Below, one piece after another: positions 33,766 through 42,330 of a stretch of DNA of 64,000 nucleotides. The stretch is from an uncultured Collinsella sp. (GTDB taxonomy: Bacteria > Actinomycetota > Coriobacteriia > Coriobacteriales > Coriobacteriaceae): contig CATWSG010000001.1 of NCBI GenBank assembly GCA_958353395.1, forward strand, positions 62,001 to 126,000, given 5' to 3'. Below the pieces are notes generated by a model, which worked only from the letters and a program-made list of their open reading frames with translations, had not been told where the DNA came from and searched no databases. Each line of letters starts with the position of its first letter. The stretch's first letter is position 1. The translations under genes and the position numbers were made by a program.

Positions 33766-34866
33766 GTGAAATATCTCGAGAACCCGTTTACCCCCAGTTT
33801 TGGTGAGGTTCCTGCCCATCTCGCTGGCAGACAACAGATTATTCGGGATTTGGACCGCGCCTTCTTGAGCCAGCGCAGGCGCCCAGAATTGACCTCGATC
33901 TTCTCAGGCGCGCGTGGAACCGGTAAAACCGCTCTCATGTCATCGCTCGCGACAAGGGCGGAATCCCACGGCTGGATAGCCGTAAAGACGACCGCGCTCC
34001 CGGGAATGCTTGAGGAAATCGAGTTCGGGGCGAAACGTGCCGCCGGCCATCTTATCGACCCGTCCAACCACTTCGAAGTCACCGGTCTCGGAATTGCACC
34101 GCTCGGCAGCATCGAGGTCAGTCGCGTTCACGATGCCTCAACCTGGCGGTATCGCATGAGCGACATCATCGACCAGCTCAACGAAGCGGGCACCGGTCTG
34201 CTCGTCACGGTTGACGAGGTGGACCCGACACTCGACGAGATGATTCAGCTCGCAGCGACGTATCAGCACTTTGTGACCGATGGGAGACGCGTCGCGCTGC
34301 TCATGGCGGGACTTCCCAACAACGTCTCGACGTTGCTGAACCACAAGACGGTCTCGTTCCTTCGCCGCGCCCAACAATATCATCTGGGTCGCATTGCCGA
34401 CTATGACGTGCGCGAGGCCTTGATTCGCACAATCCAGGAAAACGATCGCCTGGCAGATGCCGAGGGAATCGATAGAGCCGTTCGCTCGATCTCTGGTTTT
34501 CCCTTCCTATTGCAACTCGTAGGCTACCGTGCCTGGGATCTCACAAGCGATTCGAAGGAAATCTCGTCACGCGACTTTGACCTGGGAATCAAAATCGCGC
34601 GCGACGAGATGGACGACCGAATCCTCGCGGCAACCTATCGGGAACTCACTGCAGAGGACAAGCGATTCCTCATCGCCATGCTCGATGACGAAGAAGAGTC
34701 CACCACCGCCGACCTTATCGAGCGCCTTAAGCGTTCGCCGCAGCAGGTCTCCCGCTACCGACGCCGCATGATAGATGCCGGCATCATCGGAGAACGAGGA
34801 CGAGGGCTCGTCGCATTTGAATTGCCATTCTTCCGCGACTATCTCGCGGCTCAATGCGTGAAATAG
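33766..34866 (+). CDS. AAA ATPase with winged-helix end (ORC/Cdc6-like), copy 1
   Basis: The 366-residue protein begins LENPFTPSFGEVPAHLAGR and has Walker A GARGTGKTALM (about residue 48), Walker B LLVTVDEVDP (about 145), a sensor LLMAGLP, and the arginine-rich HKTVSFLRRAQQYHLG. The last 80 residues form a likely winged helix (TADLIERLKRSPQQVSRYRRRM). This is the layout of stand-alone ORC/STAND-like ATPases. Its paralogue lies at 37413-38531 with FLRRAQQRTLG at the same place. The GTG start at 33766 has AAAGGAG upstream. A TTAACT/AGTTAA dyad lies at 33718-33741 in its promoter. Function unknown; DNA binding is plausible. Confidence 0.85.
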   Translation: MKYLENPFTPSFGEVPAHLAGRQQIIRDLDRAFLSQRRRPELTSIFSGARGTGKTALMSSLATRAESHGWIAVKTTALPGMLEEIEFGAKRAAGHLIDPSNHFEVTGLGIAPLGSIEVSRVHDASTWRYRMSDIIDQLNEAGTGLLVTVDEVDPTLDEMIQLAATYQHFVTDGRRVALLMAGLPNNVSTLLNHKTVSFLRRAQQYHLGRIADYDVREALIRTIQENDRLADAEGIDRAVRSISGFPFLLQLVGYRAWDLTSDSKEISSRDFDLGIKIARDEMDDRILAATYRELTAEDKRFLIAMLDDEEESTTADLIERLKRSPQQVSRYRRRMIDAGIIGERGRGLVAFELPFFRDYLAAQCVK

Positions 34867-34870
34867 AAAT

Positions 34871-34905
34871 CAATGTGACAAAGAGGCAGTCCCTTTGTCA
34901 CATTG
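34871..34905. repeat. Palindromic repeat A, copy 2
   Basis: CAATGTGACAAAG and CTTTGTCACATTG are exact 13-base complements around a 9-base centre. It lies between the converging AAA-ATPase and UvrA-like genes and can serve as their shared terminator. Confidence 0.85.
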
Positions 34906-34906
34906 C

Positions 34907-37420
34907 CTATAGGTAGCGACCGGTAATGCTCTTGGAGCAGGCCGCGATGTCGCCCGGCGTGCCGGCGCAGACGATTTGCCCGCCGGCGTCGCCACCGCCT
35001 GGGCCCATGTCGATTACGTAATCGGCGTTACGGATAAGGTCGAGATCGTGTTCGATCACGATAACCGTGGCGCCCTTGGCAACGAGGCCGTCGAACACAC
35101 TCAGCAACACCTGAACATCGAGCGGATGCAGGCCGATCGTGGGTTCGTCGAACACGAATACAGCATCATCCTGCACGCGGCCCATCTCGCTCGCAAGCTT
35201 TAGACGCTGTGCCTCACCGCCCGAAAGCGCCGGTGTGGGCTCGCCAAGCGTGAGATAACCCAGGCCCAGATCGTGCAAGGTCTGCAAACGCGTCTGAACT
35301 TTCTTGAGCCCCACCGTGGCGTCGATAGCCTCGTCCACACTCATATCCATGAGCTGCGGCAACGTAAGCAGGCTCCCGTCCTTGCCCTCACGATGGATAT
35401 GCGAAGCCGCGTCTGCATAACGTGAGCCGCGGCATGCCGGGCAGACGATCTCGACATCGGGCAAAAACTGCACGTCGAGCGATATCGATCCCGTGCCATC
35501 GCACGTAGGGCAGCGCAAGGCGCCGGTGTTGTAGCTAAAGGCACCCGCCTTGTAGCCGGCTGCCTTGGCCTCGGGCGTACGGGCGAAGGCGCGGCGCAGC
35601 TCATCATGGATGTCGGCATAGGTTGCCACCGTCGAGCGAACATTGGCGCCGATGGGCGTGGCGTCAATCAGGTTGGCACGCGCAATGCCCTCGGCATCGA
35701 CCCAACGCACGTGCCCCGGCAGGCGCTCGCCAGCTGCCTGCGCCTTGAGTGCCGGGATGAGCGTCTCAAGCACCAACGTCGTCTTACCCGAACCCGAAAC
35801 ACCCGTCACCGCGACGAGACGGCCACGCGGGATATCGACTTCGAGCGGCTTGACGGTATGGATGGCATCGGTCGCCATGCGGATATGGCCCTGGTCGAAC
35901 ATTTCGTCGTCAATCACCTGCGGACGCAAGCGCTTGGGCTCGGCGCGCAAAAACGGCGCGATACGGCTGTCCTGCGATTGCTCAACCTCGTCTACCGTAC
36001 CAGCGGCGATTACATTGCCGCCGCCTGCTCCGGCAACGGGGCCCATCTCAACCAGATAGTCGGCTTCCGCCAGCACGCGCGTATCGTGGTCGACAACAAC
36101 CACGGTGTTGCCGTCATCCACCAGATCGCGCATCACGCCCACCAGGCCGTCGACATTGGCAGGATGCAGGCCGATCGAAGGCTCGTCCAGCACATAAAGC
36201 ACGCCCGTCGATCGGTTGCGCACCACGCGAGCAAGCTGTACGCGCTGGCGCTCACCCGTGGAGAGCGTGGCACCGGCGCGATCGAGTGAAAGGTAATCGA
36301 GACCCAGGTCGACCAGACGACGGGCCGCGCTCAAAAACGAATCGCAGATATCCGTCGCCATGGGCCGCATCTCGGGCGGCAAGGATGCGGGCACCCCGCG
36401 CACCCACTCAATCGCCCCGCCCAGCGTCATGGCCGCCGCTTGCGCCAGATTGATACCGCGCACCTGGGGCTGGCGCGCAGCCTCGGAGAGACGCGTGCCG
36501 CCGCAATCGCGGCATGCTCCCTCGCGCAAAAAGCGCGCAACGCGTTTTAAACCCTTATCGTCCTTGACCTTGGCGAGCGCATTCTCGACGGTATAGACGG
36601 CGTTGTAATAGGTGAAGTCGAGCGGCGTGGCGCCCTCACCGTTTTTGGGAACGTAGAGAATGTGCTTCTTAACCGCCGGACCATGAAACACGATGTCGCG
36701 CTCTTGAGGCGTGAGCTGGTTAAACGGCACGTCGGTGCGTACGCCCATCTCACCTGCCACCTGCTTCATCAGATCCCACATGAGCGTACCCCAGGGAAGC
36801 ACCGCGCCCTCGTTGATAGTCTTTGACTCGTCGGGCACCAGGCTCGCTTCGTCCACCTCGCGCATGACACCGGTGCCGCCACATGTGGGGCATGCACCGC
36901 CGCTATTGAAAGCCAAATCCTCGGCACTCGGCGCGTAGAACTCGCGGCCGCATGTCGGACACGTGAGCGACAGGCCAGCCGCTACGTTAAGGCTCGGCTC
37001 CACACGCGCCCCGCAATGCGGGCACACGTGATGGGCACAGCGGCTAAAGAGTAGGCGCAGGCTGTTGTTGAGCTCGGTCATGGTGCCAAAGGTAGAGCGC
37101 ACGCCCGGCACGCTCGGACGCTGGTGTAGCGCGAGCGCTGCCGGCACGTGCAGCACCTCGTCCACCTGGGCGTGTTCGGCCTGCGTTAGGCGACGTCGAG
37201 TATAGGTGCTGAGTGCTTCCAAGTAGCGACGCGAGCCCTCGGCATAAAGAACCCCCAGCGCCAGCGAACTCTTGCCCGAACCCGACACGCCGGCAATGCC
37301 CACGAGCTTTCCCAGCGGAATATCGATATCGATGTCTTTAAGGTTATGAACGCGCGCGCCACGCACCTCGATAGCCTGCGGGCTCATCTTCTGTTCCGTC
37401 ACCTTTATCACCCTACTCAT
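34907..37420 (-). CDS. UvrA-like ABC ATPase, class II (UvrA2)
   Basis: The 837-residue protein has two ABC halves of UvrA type: Walker A GVSGSGKSSLALGV and GVSGSGKTTLVLET, signatures LSTGERQRVQLAR and LSGGEAQRLKLAS, and two zinc modules CPHC...CPTC and CPTC...CPAC. UvrA proper is about 940 residues. Here the UvrB-binding stretch after the first CPHC pair is reduced to about 20 residues, as in class II UvrA proteins that act in damage tolerance or drug resistance without UvrB. The ATG at 37420 overlaps the end of the upstream AAA-ATPase gene by 8 bases, pointing to translational coupling. It is convergent with another AAA-ATPase. Confidence 0.9.
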   Translation of the reverse strand: MSRVIKVTEQKMSPQAIEVRGARVHNLKDIDIDIPLGKLVGIAGVSGSGKSSLALGVLYAEGSRRYLEALSTYTRRRLTQAEHAQVDEVLHVPAALALHQRPSVPGVRSTFGTMTELNNSLRLLFSRCAHHVCPHCGARVEPSLNVAAGLSLTCPTCGREFYAPSAEDLAFNSGGACPTCGGTGVMREVDEASLVPDESKTINEGAVLPWGTLMWDLMKQVAGEMGVRTDVPFNQLTPQERDIVFHGPAVKKHILYVPKNGEGATPLDFTYYNAVYTVENALAKVKDDKGLKRVARFLREGACRDCGGTRLSEAARQPQVRGINLAQAAAMTLGGAIEWVRGVPASLPPEMRPMATDICDSFLSAARRLVDLGLDYLSLDRAGATLSTGERQRVQLARVVRNRSTGVLYVLDEPSIGLHPANVDGLVGVMRDLVDDGNTVVVVDHDTRVLAEADYLVEMGPVAGAGGGNVIAAGTVDEVEQSQDSRIAPFLRAEPKRLRPQVIDDEMFDQGHIRMATDAIHTVKPLEVDIPRGRLVAVTGVSGSGKTTLVLETLIPALKAQAAGERLPGHVRWVDAEGIARANLIDATPIGANVRSTVATYADIHDELRRAFARTPEAKAAGYKAGAFSYNTGALRCPTCDGTGSISLDVQFLPDVEIVCPACRGSRYADAASHIHREGKDGSLLTLPQLMDMSVDEAIDATVGLKKVQTRLQTLHDLGLGYLTLGEPTPALSGGEAQRLKLASEMGRVQDDAVFVFDEPTIGLHPLDVQVLLSVFDGLVAKGATVIVIEHDLDLIRNADYVIDMGPGGGDAGGQIVCAGTPGDIAACSKSITGRYL

Positions 37421-38531
37421 GCCATAAAACTCGATCGCGAACGTACGCGCCCAGCATGGGCACGGTAAACCGGACGAGGCCGTATCCGGCAGCCTCGATG
37501 ACGCGCTCGCGAATCAGGCTTGCGCGATATTTACTCGCCCAGCTCTGGGTACGATCACAACGCTCAATGATATCCGCCATGCGCGTCGGTTTGTTCTCGT
37601 CAACCGCCATAGCCTCGATAAAAAGGCGCTGTGGACTGCGCAGCCCGTAATACAGGGGCGCGTCAACCGCTTCGTAGAACTCGGAGACGGCATCCGCATG
37701 GCCATCCTCGACATCGCGCCTTTCGATGACCTGCGAGCCACGCCGGACAGCAGACCGCCACATGTAATATCCCACCAGCTGAACCATGTAGGGATGCCCC
37801 ATGCTCTTGTGCGCCGCAAGGTCCGCCGTCTCCGCGTCAACGTAAAGACCAGCGTCTTTGACCGTCTGGATATACGAATCGCGCACCTTGGGCAAAGATA
37901 TCGCCCCCAACGTACGCTGCTGGGCACGCCGCAAAAACGTCACGCTCGGCTCTTCGAGCAAGTCATCAACCATACTGGGCAAGCCGGCGAACGCCAGCGC
38001 AAGACCGCGCTGGTCGCTATCGGGCAAGCCCGTGGCATCTTGATCTCCGAGCACCTGCTGATAGAGAACGGCAAGAGCCGCCAGTTCCTCGATAGACGCC
38101 GATTGTGCCTCGTCAATCGCAAACAGTATGCCCTTGCCTGGACCGAGCTTCTTGAGGCGCTCGTTGACCAGCCCTCGCAACGTTTCGCCCTTTGCCCGCG
38201 CCGCCTCGACCGACATCCGGCCAAACGACGGACCGAACTCCATTGACGTCACAACGGGCTTATTCGAGCGAAGCGCGTCGGCCAATCGGTCGCATAAGCC
38301 AAGCGAAGCGGAATCGGAGACAACCGCCCATCCGCGCTCATTGGCTAGACGTTGCAGCTCCCGTAGGAGAACCGTCTTGCCACAGCCGCGGTTTCCCGTA
38401 ATGAGCATGAGCCTACCCGGTGCTCCGGCGCCGTTATCGAGCCCTTCCTCGAAATCTTCGATGACCGACTCGCGGCCGATGAGTATCGGAGGCCGCTTGC
38501 CAGCCGTGGGCTTAAAGGGATTTGGATTCAT
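37413..38531 (-). CDS. AAA ATPase with winged-helix end (ORC/Cdc6-like), copy 2
   Basis: The 372-residue protein starts MNPNPFKPTAGKRPPILIGR and has Walker A GNRGCGKTVLLREL (about residue 46), Walker B ILFAIDEAQS (about 134), sensor AFAGLPSMV, and FLRRAQQRTLG like the paralogue at 33766. The C-terminal 80 residues resemble a winged helix (RMADIIERCDRTQSWASKYR). GAGGAGG precedes ATG 38531. The stop overlaps the UvrA-like start by 8 bases, so the two proteins may work together. Its promoter region has three 10-base-spaced TTATACC repeats. Such ATPases are known as ORC-like orphans; partners and cargo are unknown. Confidence 0.85.
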   Translation of the reverse strand: MNPNPFKPTAGKRPPILIGRESVIEDFEEGLDNGAGAPGRLMLITGNRGCGKTVLLRELQRLANERGWAVVSDSASLGLCDRLADALRSNKPVVTSMEFGPSFGRMSVEAARAKGETLRGLVNERLKKLGPGKGILFAIDEAQSASIEELAALAVLYQQVLGDQDATGLPDSDQRGLALAFAGLPSMVDDLLEEPSVTFLRRAQQRTLGAISLPKVRDSYIQTVKDAGLYVDAETADLAAHKSMGHPYMVQLVGYYMWRSAVRRGSQVIERRDVEDGHADAVSEFYEAVDAPLYYGLRSPQRLFIEAMAVDENKPTRMADIIERCDRTQSWASKYRASLIRERVIEAAGYGLVRFTVPMLGAYVRDRVLWHE

Positions 38532-38565
38532 GTCGGCCTCCTCGGATTGGCAAACTCTGGCAATA

Positions 38566-38593
38566 GTTATACCAACTTATACCGAGTTATACC
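38566..38593. promoter_or_regulatory. Triple TTATACC direct repeat with 10-base period
   Basis: GTTATACC, CTTATACC and GTTATACC start at 38566, 38576 and 38586, exactly one helix turn apart. They lie 35-62 bases before the AAA-ATPase start. On the minus strand they read GGTATAA, so they also contain -10-like TATAA. They may be an operator for the winged-helix ATPase itself. Confidence 0.6.
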
Positions 38594-38598
38594 AATAG

Positions 38599-38631
38599 CA
38601 TATGACAAAGGAGCTGTCCCTTTGTCACATG
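38599..38631. repeat. Palindromic repeat A, copy 3
   Basis: CATATGACAAAGG and CCTTTGTCACATG are complementary apart from one bulge. The unit contains the stop codon (TGA, 38627-38625) of the TetM-like gene, which ends His-Met-stop. Confidence 0.8.
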
Positions 38632-40628
38632 TGGCCGAAAAACTCGGCGTCTGCTGCTCGCCAGGGGCGGAAGGTGGCGGGATCGATCTTAACGTGCGCC
38701 GCGGCGGGCACCTCGTACCATTTGACCGTGTAACCGGCGCCGTGAGAGCAAAAGACCGAGTCGGGCGTGTTGGGCAGATCGGCCTCGGGCCCATAGGCGG
38801 CCGTCTCGATGACGCGCTCGGCATCATGACAAGGCGCATAGCCGGCGAACTCCAGGTACAGATGCCCGCGACCGCTCGTGTAGACGGCCACCTCCAGCGC
38901 ATAATCCTGCACCTCGGATGCCGGCACGCGACCCATAATCTTCGCCCGGTCTCCCGCCATCGTCGGCGGCTCGTACTCGGCACCCATGCGCGTGGCATCC
39001 GAGAGCGCCCGGCCCACGCACTCCCCCGGCACCTCGAGCTCAAAGCGATACCACGGCTCCAACAGCACCGCCGCGCCGGCCTCACGCGCCCGCATGAGCC
39101 CCTGGCGAATCGCGCGGTACGTGGCCTGGCGAAAGTCGCCGCCCTCGGTGTGTTTGGTATGCGCACGGCCACCTGTGAGCGTAATGCGCACATCGGTGAT
39201 GGGCGAGCCGGTCAGCACGCCCAGGTGATCGCGCTCCATAGCGTTGGTGAGCGCCAGACGCTGCCAGTTAAGATCGAGCTCGTCAGTCGAGGTCACGGTC
39301 CCAAACTGCACGCCCGAACCCGCTGGCAACGGCTCCAGGCGCAGATGCACCTCGGCATAGTGGCGCAATGGCTCAAAGTGCCCCACGCCCTCGACCGGCT
39401 GCGAAATGGTCTCCTTATAGAGAATGCCGCCGGGCTCAAACTCGACCGCAAGGCCAAAACGATCGGCCAACACCCGCTGCACGACCTCGAGTTGCACGGC
39501 GCCCATCAACTGCAAATGAATCTGCTCAAGATGCGTATTCCAGCTTACGCCGAGCATAGGGTCTTCGTCCGCCAGCTCAGTCAGTGCTTTGAACACCGCG
39601 TGGACATCGTGTTCGCCCGGAAGCACCGTATAGGTGAGAACTGGCGCAATGACGGGCGCATCGCCCGCGGGCTCCGCGCCCAGGGCGTCCCCTGGGCGAA
39701 CGTGCGCAAGACCCGTCACGGCACAAATACCGCCAGCAGTAACTTCTTGGGCAAGCTCATACTTTTCGCCGTTATAGATGCGTACCTGATCGACCTTCTG
39801 CTCCCATGCCTCGGCGCCGGAACGTCCGTCAATCATCTGCTTGGCATGCAGCGTGCCGCCGGTCACTTTAACCCAAGCCAAGCGCTCGCCGCGATCCCCG
39901 CGGCTGACACGATAGACGCGCGCGGCAAACTCCGGAAGCCATGCCTGTTCACGCATCAGCGCGCATATGCCATCCAGCAGCTCGTCCACGCCTTGGTCCT
40001 TGAGCGCCGAGCCGGCAAAGCAGGGAAAGAGCTTGCGCTCGGCAACCATGCGCGACAGCGTCGCGACGGAAAGTCCGCCCGCCTCAAGAAACTCCTCGAG
40101 CGCCGCCTCGTCCAACGCGGCAGCGTCCTCCTGAACGGCGCCGCCCGCCAACAGTTCGCTGGCATCTAGGCAGCCCTCGGAAAGACGCTGCCCAAGTTGT
40201 GCCAGCAAAACATCGCGGCCGGGATTCTCCAAATCGATTTTATTGATATAGATGAACGTCGGGATGTCATAGCGCGCAAGCAGGCGCCACAGGGTTTCGG
40301 TGTGCCCCTGCACGCCATCGTTGGCGCCCACAACCAAAATCGCGTAGTCGAGCGCTCGCAACGTGCGCTCCGCCTCGGCCGAAAAATCGACGTGGCCGGG
40401 AGCGTCCACGAGCATGACGTGGGTATCGCCGTGGTCGAGCACGGCCTGCGATGAGAAGATCGTAATGCCACGCTCGCGCTCGATCGCGTTAGTGTCCAGA
40501 TGCGAATCGCCATCGTCCACGCGGCCGCGCTTGCGAATGCGACCCGCGTTGAACAGCATGGCCTCGGCCAACGTGGTCTTGCCGGCATCGACATGCGCCA
40601 AGATTCCAACGACCGCTTGCTTCGACAT
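38625..40628 (-). CDS. TetM/TetW-like ribosomal protection GTPase (EF-G relative)
   Basis: The 667-residue protein has the GTPase motifs AHVDAGKTTL, DAPGHVDF and NKID and the five-domain layout of EF-G, with overall similarity to tetracycline ribosomal protection proteins (about 640 residues). It starts MSKQAVVGILAHVDAGKTT like a diverged TetM. The RGITI switch 1 segment is intact. It may protect ribosomes from an antibiotic or be a housekeeping translation factor; sequence divergence from known tet genes and the ordinary chromosomal setting argue against a recently acquired resistance gene. GAGGAG lies before ATG 40628. The final residues derive from palindromic repeat A. Confidence 0.88.
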   Translation of the reverse strand: MSKQAVVGILAHVDAGKTTLAEAMLFNAGRIRKRGRVDDGDSHLDTNAIERERGITIFSSQAVLDHGDTHVMLVDAPGHVDFSAEAERTLRALDYAILVVGANDGVQGHTETLWRLLARYDIPTFIYINKIDLENPGRDVLLAQLGQRLSEGCLDASELLAGGAVQEDAAALDEAALEEFLEAGGLSVATLSRMVAERKLFPCFAGSALKDQGVDELLDGICALMREQAWLPEFAARVYRVSRGDRGERLAWVKVTGGTLHAKQMIDGRSGAEAWEQKVDQVRIYNGEKYELAQEVTAGGICAVTGLAHVRPGDALGAEPAGDAPVIAPVLTYTVLPGEHDVHAVFKALTELADEDPMLGVSWNTHLEQIHLQLMGAVQLEVVQRVLADRFGLAVEFEPGGILYKETISQPVEGVGHFEPLRHYAEVHLRLEPLPAGSGVQFGTVTSTDELDLNWQRLALTNAMERDHLGVLTGSPITDVRITLTGGRAHTKHTEGGDFRQATYRAIRQGLMRAREAGAAVLLEPWYRFELEVPGECVGRALSDATRMGAEYEPPTMAGDRAKIMGRVPASEVQDYALEVAVYTSGRGHLYLEFAGYAPCHDAERVIETAAYGPEADLPNTPDSVFCSHGAGYTVKWYEVPAAAHVKIDPATFRPWRAADAEFFGHM

Positions 40629-40873
40629 GGCTCTCCTCTTATTGCAAGCCCATCGCACGCGGCAACGGGCGTTCACGCTCCACACTGGATGATACAATTT
40701 ACGGGCCGGCGGGCGAAGCGGGCCCTATCCCCCGACCAAGCTCATCGCCCTGCGTTGCCGCGCGGCGATTTTCGTAGGTTCGCGCCTTGCAAAAGCCGGC
40801 ACCTCCCCTTTTTGTCTGCCCGGGCCCATCTAGGGCAGCAACAACGCGAGCCCCACAACTGCGAGGAGCCACC

Positions 40874-41299
40874 ATGAAGGCATTGCTCAACGAGTTCAAG
40901 GAATTCATCAATCGCGGCAACGTGATAGACATGGCCGTCGGCGTGATTATCGGCGGCGCATTTACCTCTATCGTGACCTCGTTCACGGATAACATCATCA
41001 ACCCGCTTATCTCCGTGATTGCCGGCGGTAGCGCCACCGAGATCTCGGGGCTGGTGGTGCCGAGCACCAATATCGACTTTGGCGCCTTTATCGGTGCATG
41101 CATCAACTTTTTGATTGTGTCGGCGATCGTCTTTGCCATCGTCAAGGCATTCAACAAGGCGCAGGAGATTGGCGATAAGCTGGCCGGCACCACCGCTGAG
41201 GAAGCCGTGCCGGCGCCCGTCTGCCCGTATTGTCTGGAAGAGGTGCACGAAGGCGCGACCAAGTGTTGCCACTGCGGAAGCGAGCTGCCCAGGGAATAG
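40874..41299 (+). CDS. mscL: Large-conductance mechanosensitive channel with C-terminal zinc ribbon
   Basis: The 141-residue protein begins MKALLNEFKEFINRGNVIDMAVGVIIGGAF, the first helix and hydrophobic gate region of MscL, and has a second helix INFLIVSAIVFAIVKAFN. It releases solutes at membrane tension during osmotic downshock. The tail adds CPYC-x10-CCHCG, a zinc-ribbon-like module in place of the usual end helix. GAGGAG lies 5 bases upstream of ATG 40874. It is a single-gene unit with its terminator at 41359. Confidence 0.95.
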   Translation: MKALLNEFKEFINRGNVIDMAVGVIIGGAFTSIVTSFTDNIINPLISVIAGGSATEISGLVVPSTNIDFGAFIGACINFLIVSAIVFAIVKAFNKAQEIGDKLAGTTAEEAVPAPVCPYCLEEVHEGATKCCHCGSELPRE

Positions 41300-41358
41300 T
41301 CGCGTAGGCGCAGCATTATCAACCACACGGCAAGCACCCCAGGCGCCGCAATCAACTA

Positions 41359-41384
41359 AATTTGGCCCCGTTTGGGGCCATTTG
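41359..41384. terminator. Bidirectional terminator after mscL
   Basis: AAATTTGGCCCC and GGGGCCATTT pair around GTTT, with A-run and T-run on the two sides. It separates converging mscL and the acetyltransferase gene. Confidence 0.8.
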
Positions 41385-41419
41385 TCGTTCGAGTGAATTG
41401 TTGCCGTAAGGCCCAGCTT

Positions 41420-41911
41420 TTACGCCTCGCGCAGCCAATCGAACGCGACACGCGCCGTGCCGTCGGACACATAGACGATACCAGCGCGCTCAAAGCCGGC
41501 CTTTATGATGGCACCCTGCATGGGCAGGTTGTCCTGATGCGTGTCGATACGCAGGTGATCGGCACGCTCTTTGGCAAAGGCAAACATCGCAGCCGCGATA
41601 CCGTGCGCGGTGCCGTCGGACGCCACACGGTGCAGCACAGCATACGGAGTGTCACTGCGCCATTGCCCGTCCTCAATTACGTCATAGCACTCGTCCGGGC
41701 CCGGTAAAAAGGCAAACGTCGCTACCACGCGACCGTCGACTTCGCACACATAGCTGCCACCGGCGGCGATATCGGCAGCCAGCTGCTCGGCAGAAGGCGT
41801 GCCCTCGGGCCATTGCGTGGCGTTGCCATGCGCGCGCATAAAGGCGCGGGCAGCGTCGTAGATAGCCATGACGGCGGGAATGTCGGTATCGAGGGTTTTT
41901 CTGATCATCAC
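41420..41911 (-). CDS. GNAT-family acetyltransferase
   Basis: The 163-residue protein has the GNAT layout: MIRKTLDTDIPAVMAIYDAAR at the start, a central strand CEVDGRVVATFAFLPG and the acetyl-CoA loop region VASDGTAHGIAAAMFAFAKERA, followed by LRIDTHQDNLPMQGAIIKAGFERAG, which is typical of the family end. It would transfer acetyl from acetyl-CoA to an amine of a small molecule or protein. A GTG at 41911 has GTGAGG 7 bases upstream; the next codon is ATG, equally possible. It is a single-gene unit. Confidence 0.9.
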   Translation of the reverse strand: MMIRKTLDTDIPAVMAIYDAARAFMRAHGNATQWPEGTPSAEQLAADIAAGGSYVCEVDGRVVATFAFLPGPDECYDVIEDGQWRSDTPYAVLHRVASDGTAHGIAAAMFAFAKERADHLRIDTHQDNLPMQGAIIKAGFERAGIVYVSDGTARVAFDWLREA

Positions 41912-41985
41912 GCGGCGGCCTCACGTTTATTGGTATCACTTTGATTGAGCAATGATACCAGCGTTTGAAGAGGGGCGCGAAGCAG

Positions 41986-42282
41986 ATGGGAAGCAAAAAG
42001 CGAGCCGCCTGGTCAAAGGCCAAAAGCGAGTTTTTGGGCGCTGCCACCGGCGGCGATATGAGCGACCTGTTTGCGCGCGAGGACGAGCGTCGCGACGCCT
42101 TGGACGCCGAGCGCGATGAGGCTTGGCGCTACAAGTCGTGCGAGCGCAAAAACCGTTACGACACGCGCGCCGAGGCCGAAGCAGTTATGGCCGACTGCGA
42201 AAACCGCGGGCGGCGCGGCTTAGCCTGCTACAAATGCGAATACTGCGGCGGCTGGCACCTGACGTCGCACCCTTGGAAATAG
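41986..42282 (+). CDS. Small basic/acidic protein with zinc-ribbon-like end
   Basis: The 98-residue protein begins MGSKKRAAWSKAKSEF and ends KCEYCGGWHLTSHPWK. The C-terminal C-x-x-C-GGWH plus earlier Cys residues (SCERK, DCEN) suggests a small metal-binding fold, seen also in short phage and chromosomal proteins that read CxYCGGWH. The middle is highly charged and helical. I do not recognise a function. GAGGGG lies about 10 bases before the ATG. It starts in the gap between the acetyltransferase promoter and rsmJ and is probably a single gene. Confidence 0.7.
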   Translation: MGSKKRAAWSKAKSEFLGAATGGDMSDLFAREDERRDALDAERDEAWRYKSCERKNRYDTRAEAEAVMADCENRGRRGLACYKCEYCGGWHLTSHPWK

Positions 42283-42330
42283 ACCCCACATCGGCACGGC
42301 ACTGACGGAGCGCCAACCATCGCACGCAAG

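Noticed and set aside
38547..40169. Long open frame opposite the TetM-like gene (540 codons)
   Set aside because: Shadow of a GTPase gene with intact G motifs; the product is Arg/His/Gln-rich without domains.
38625..40628. Acquired tetracycline resistance gene on a mobile element
   Set aside because: No transposase, integrase, att site or composition shift surrounds it, and the sequence is diverged from typical TetM/TetW.
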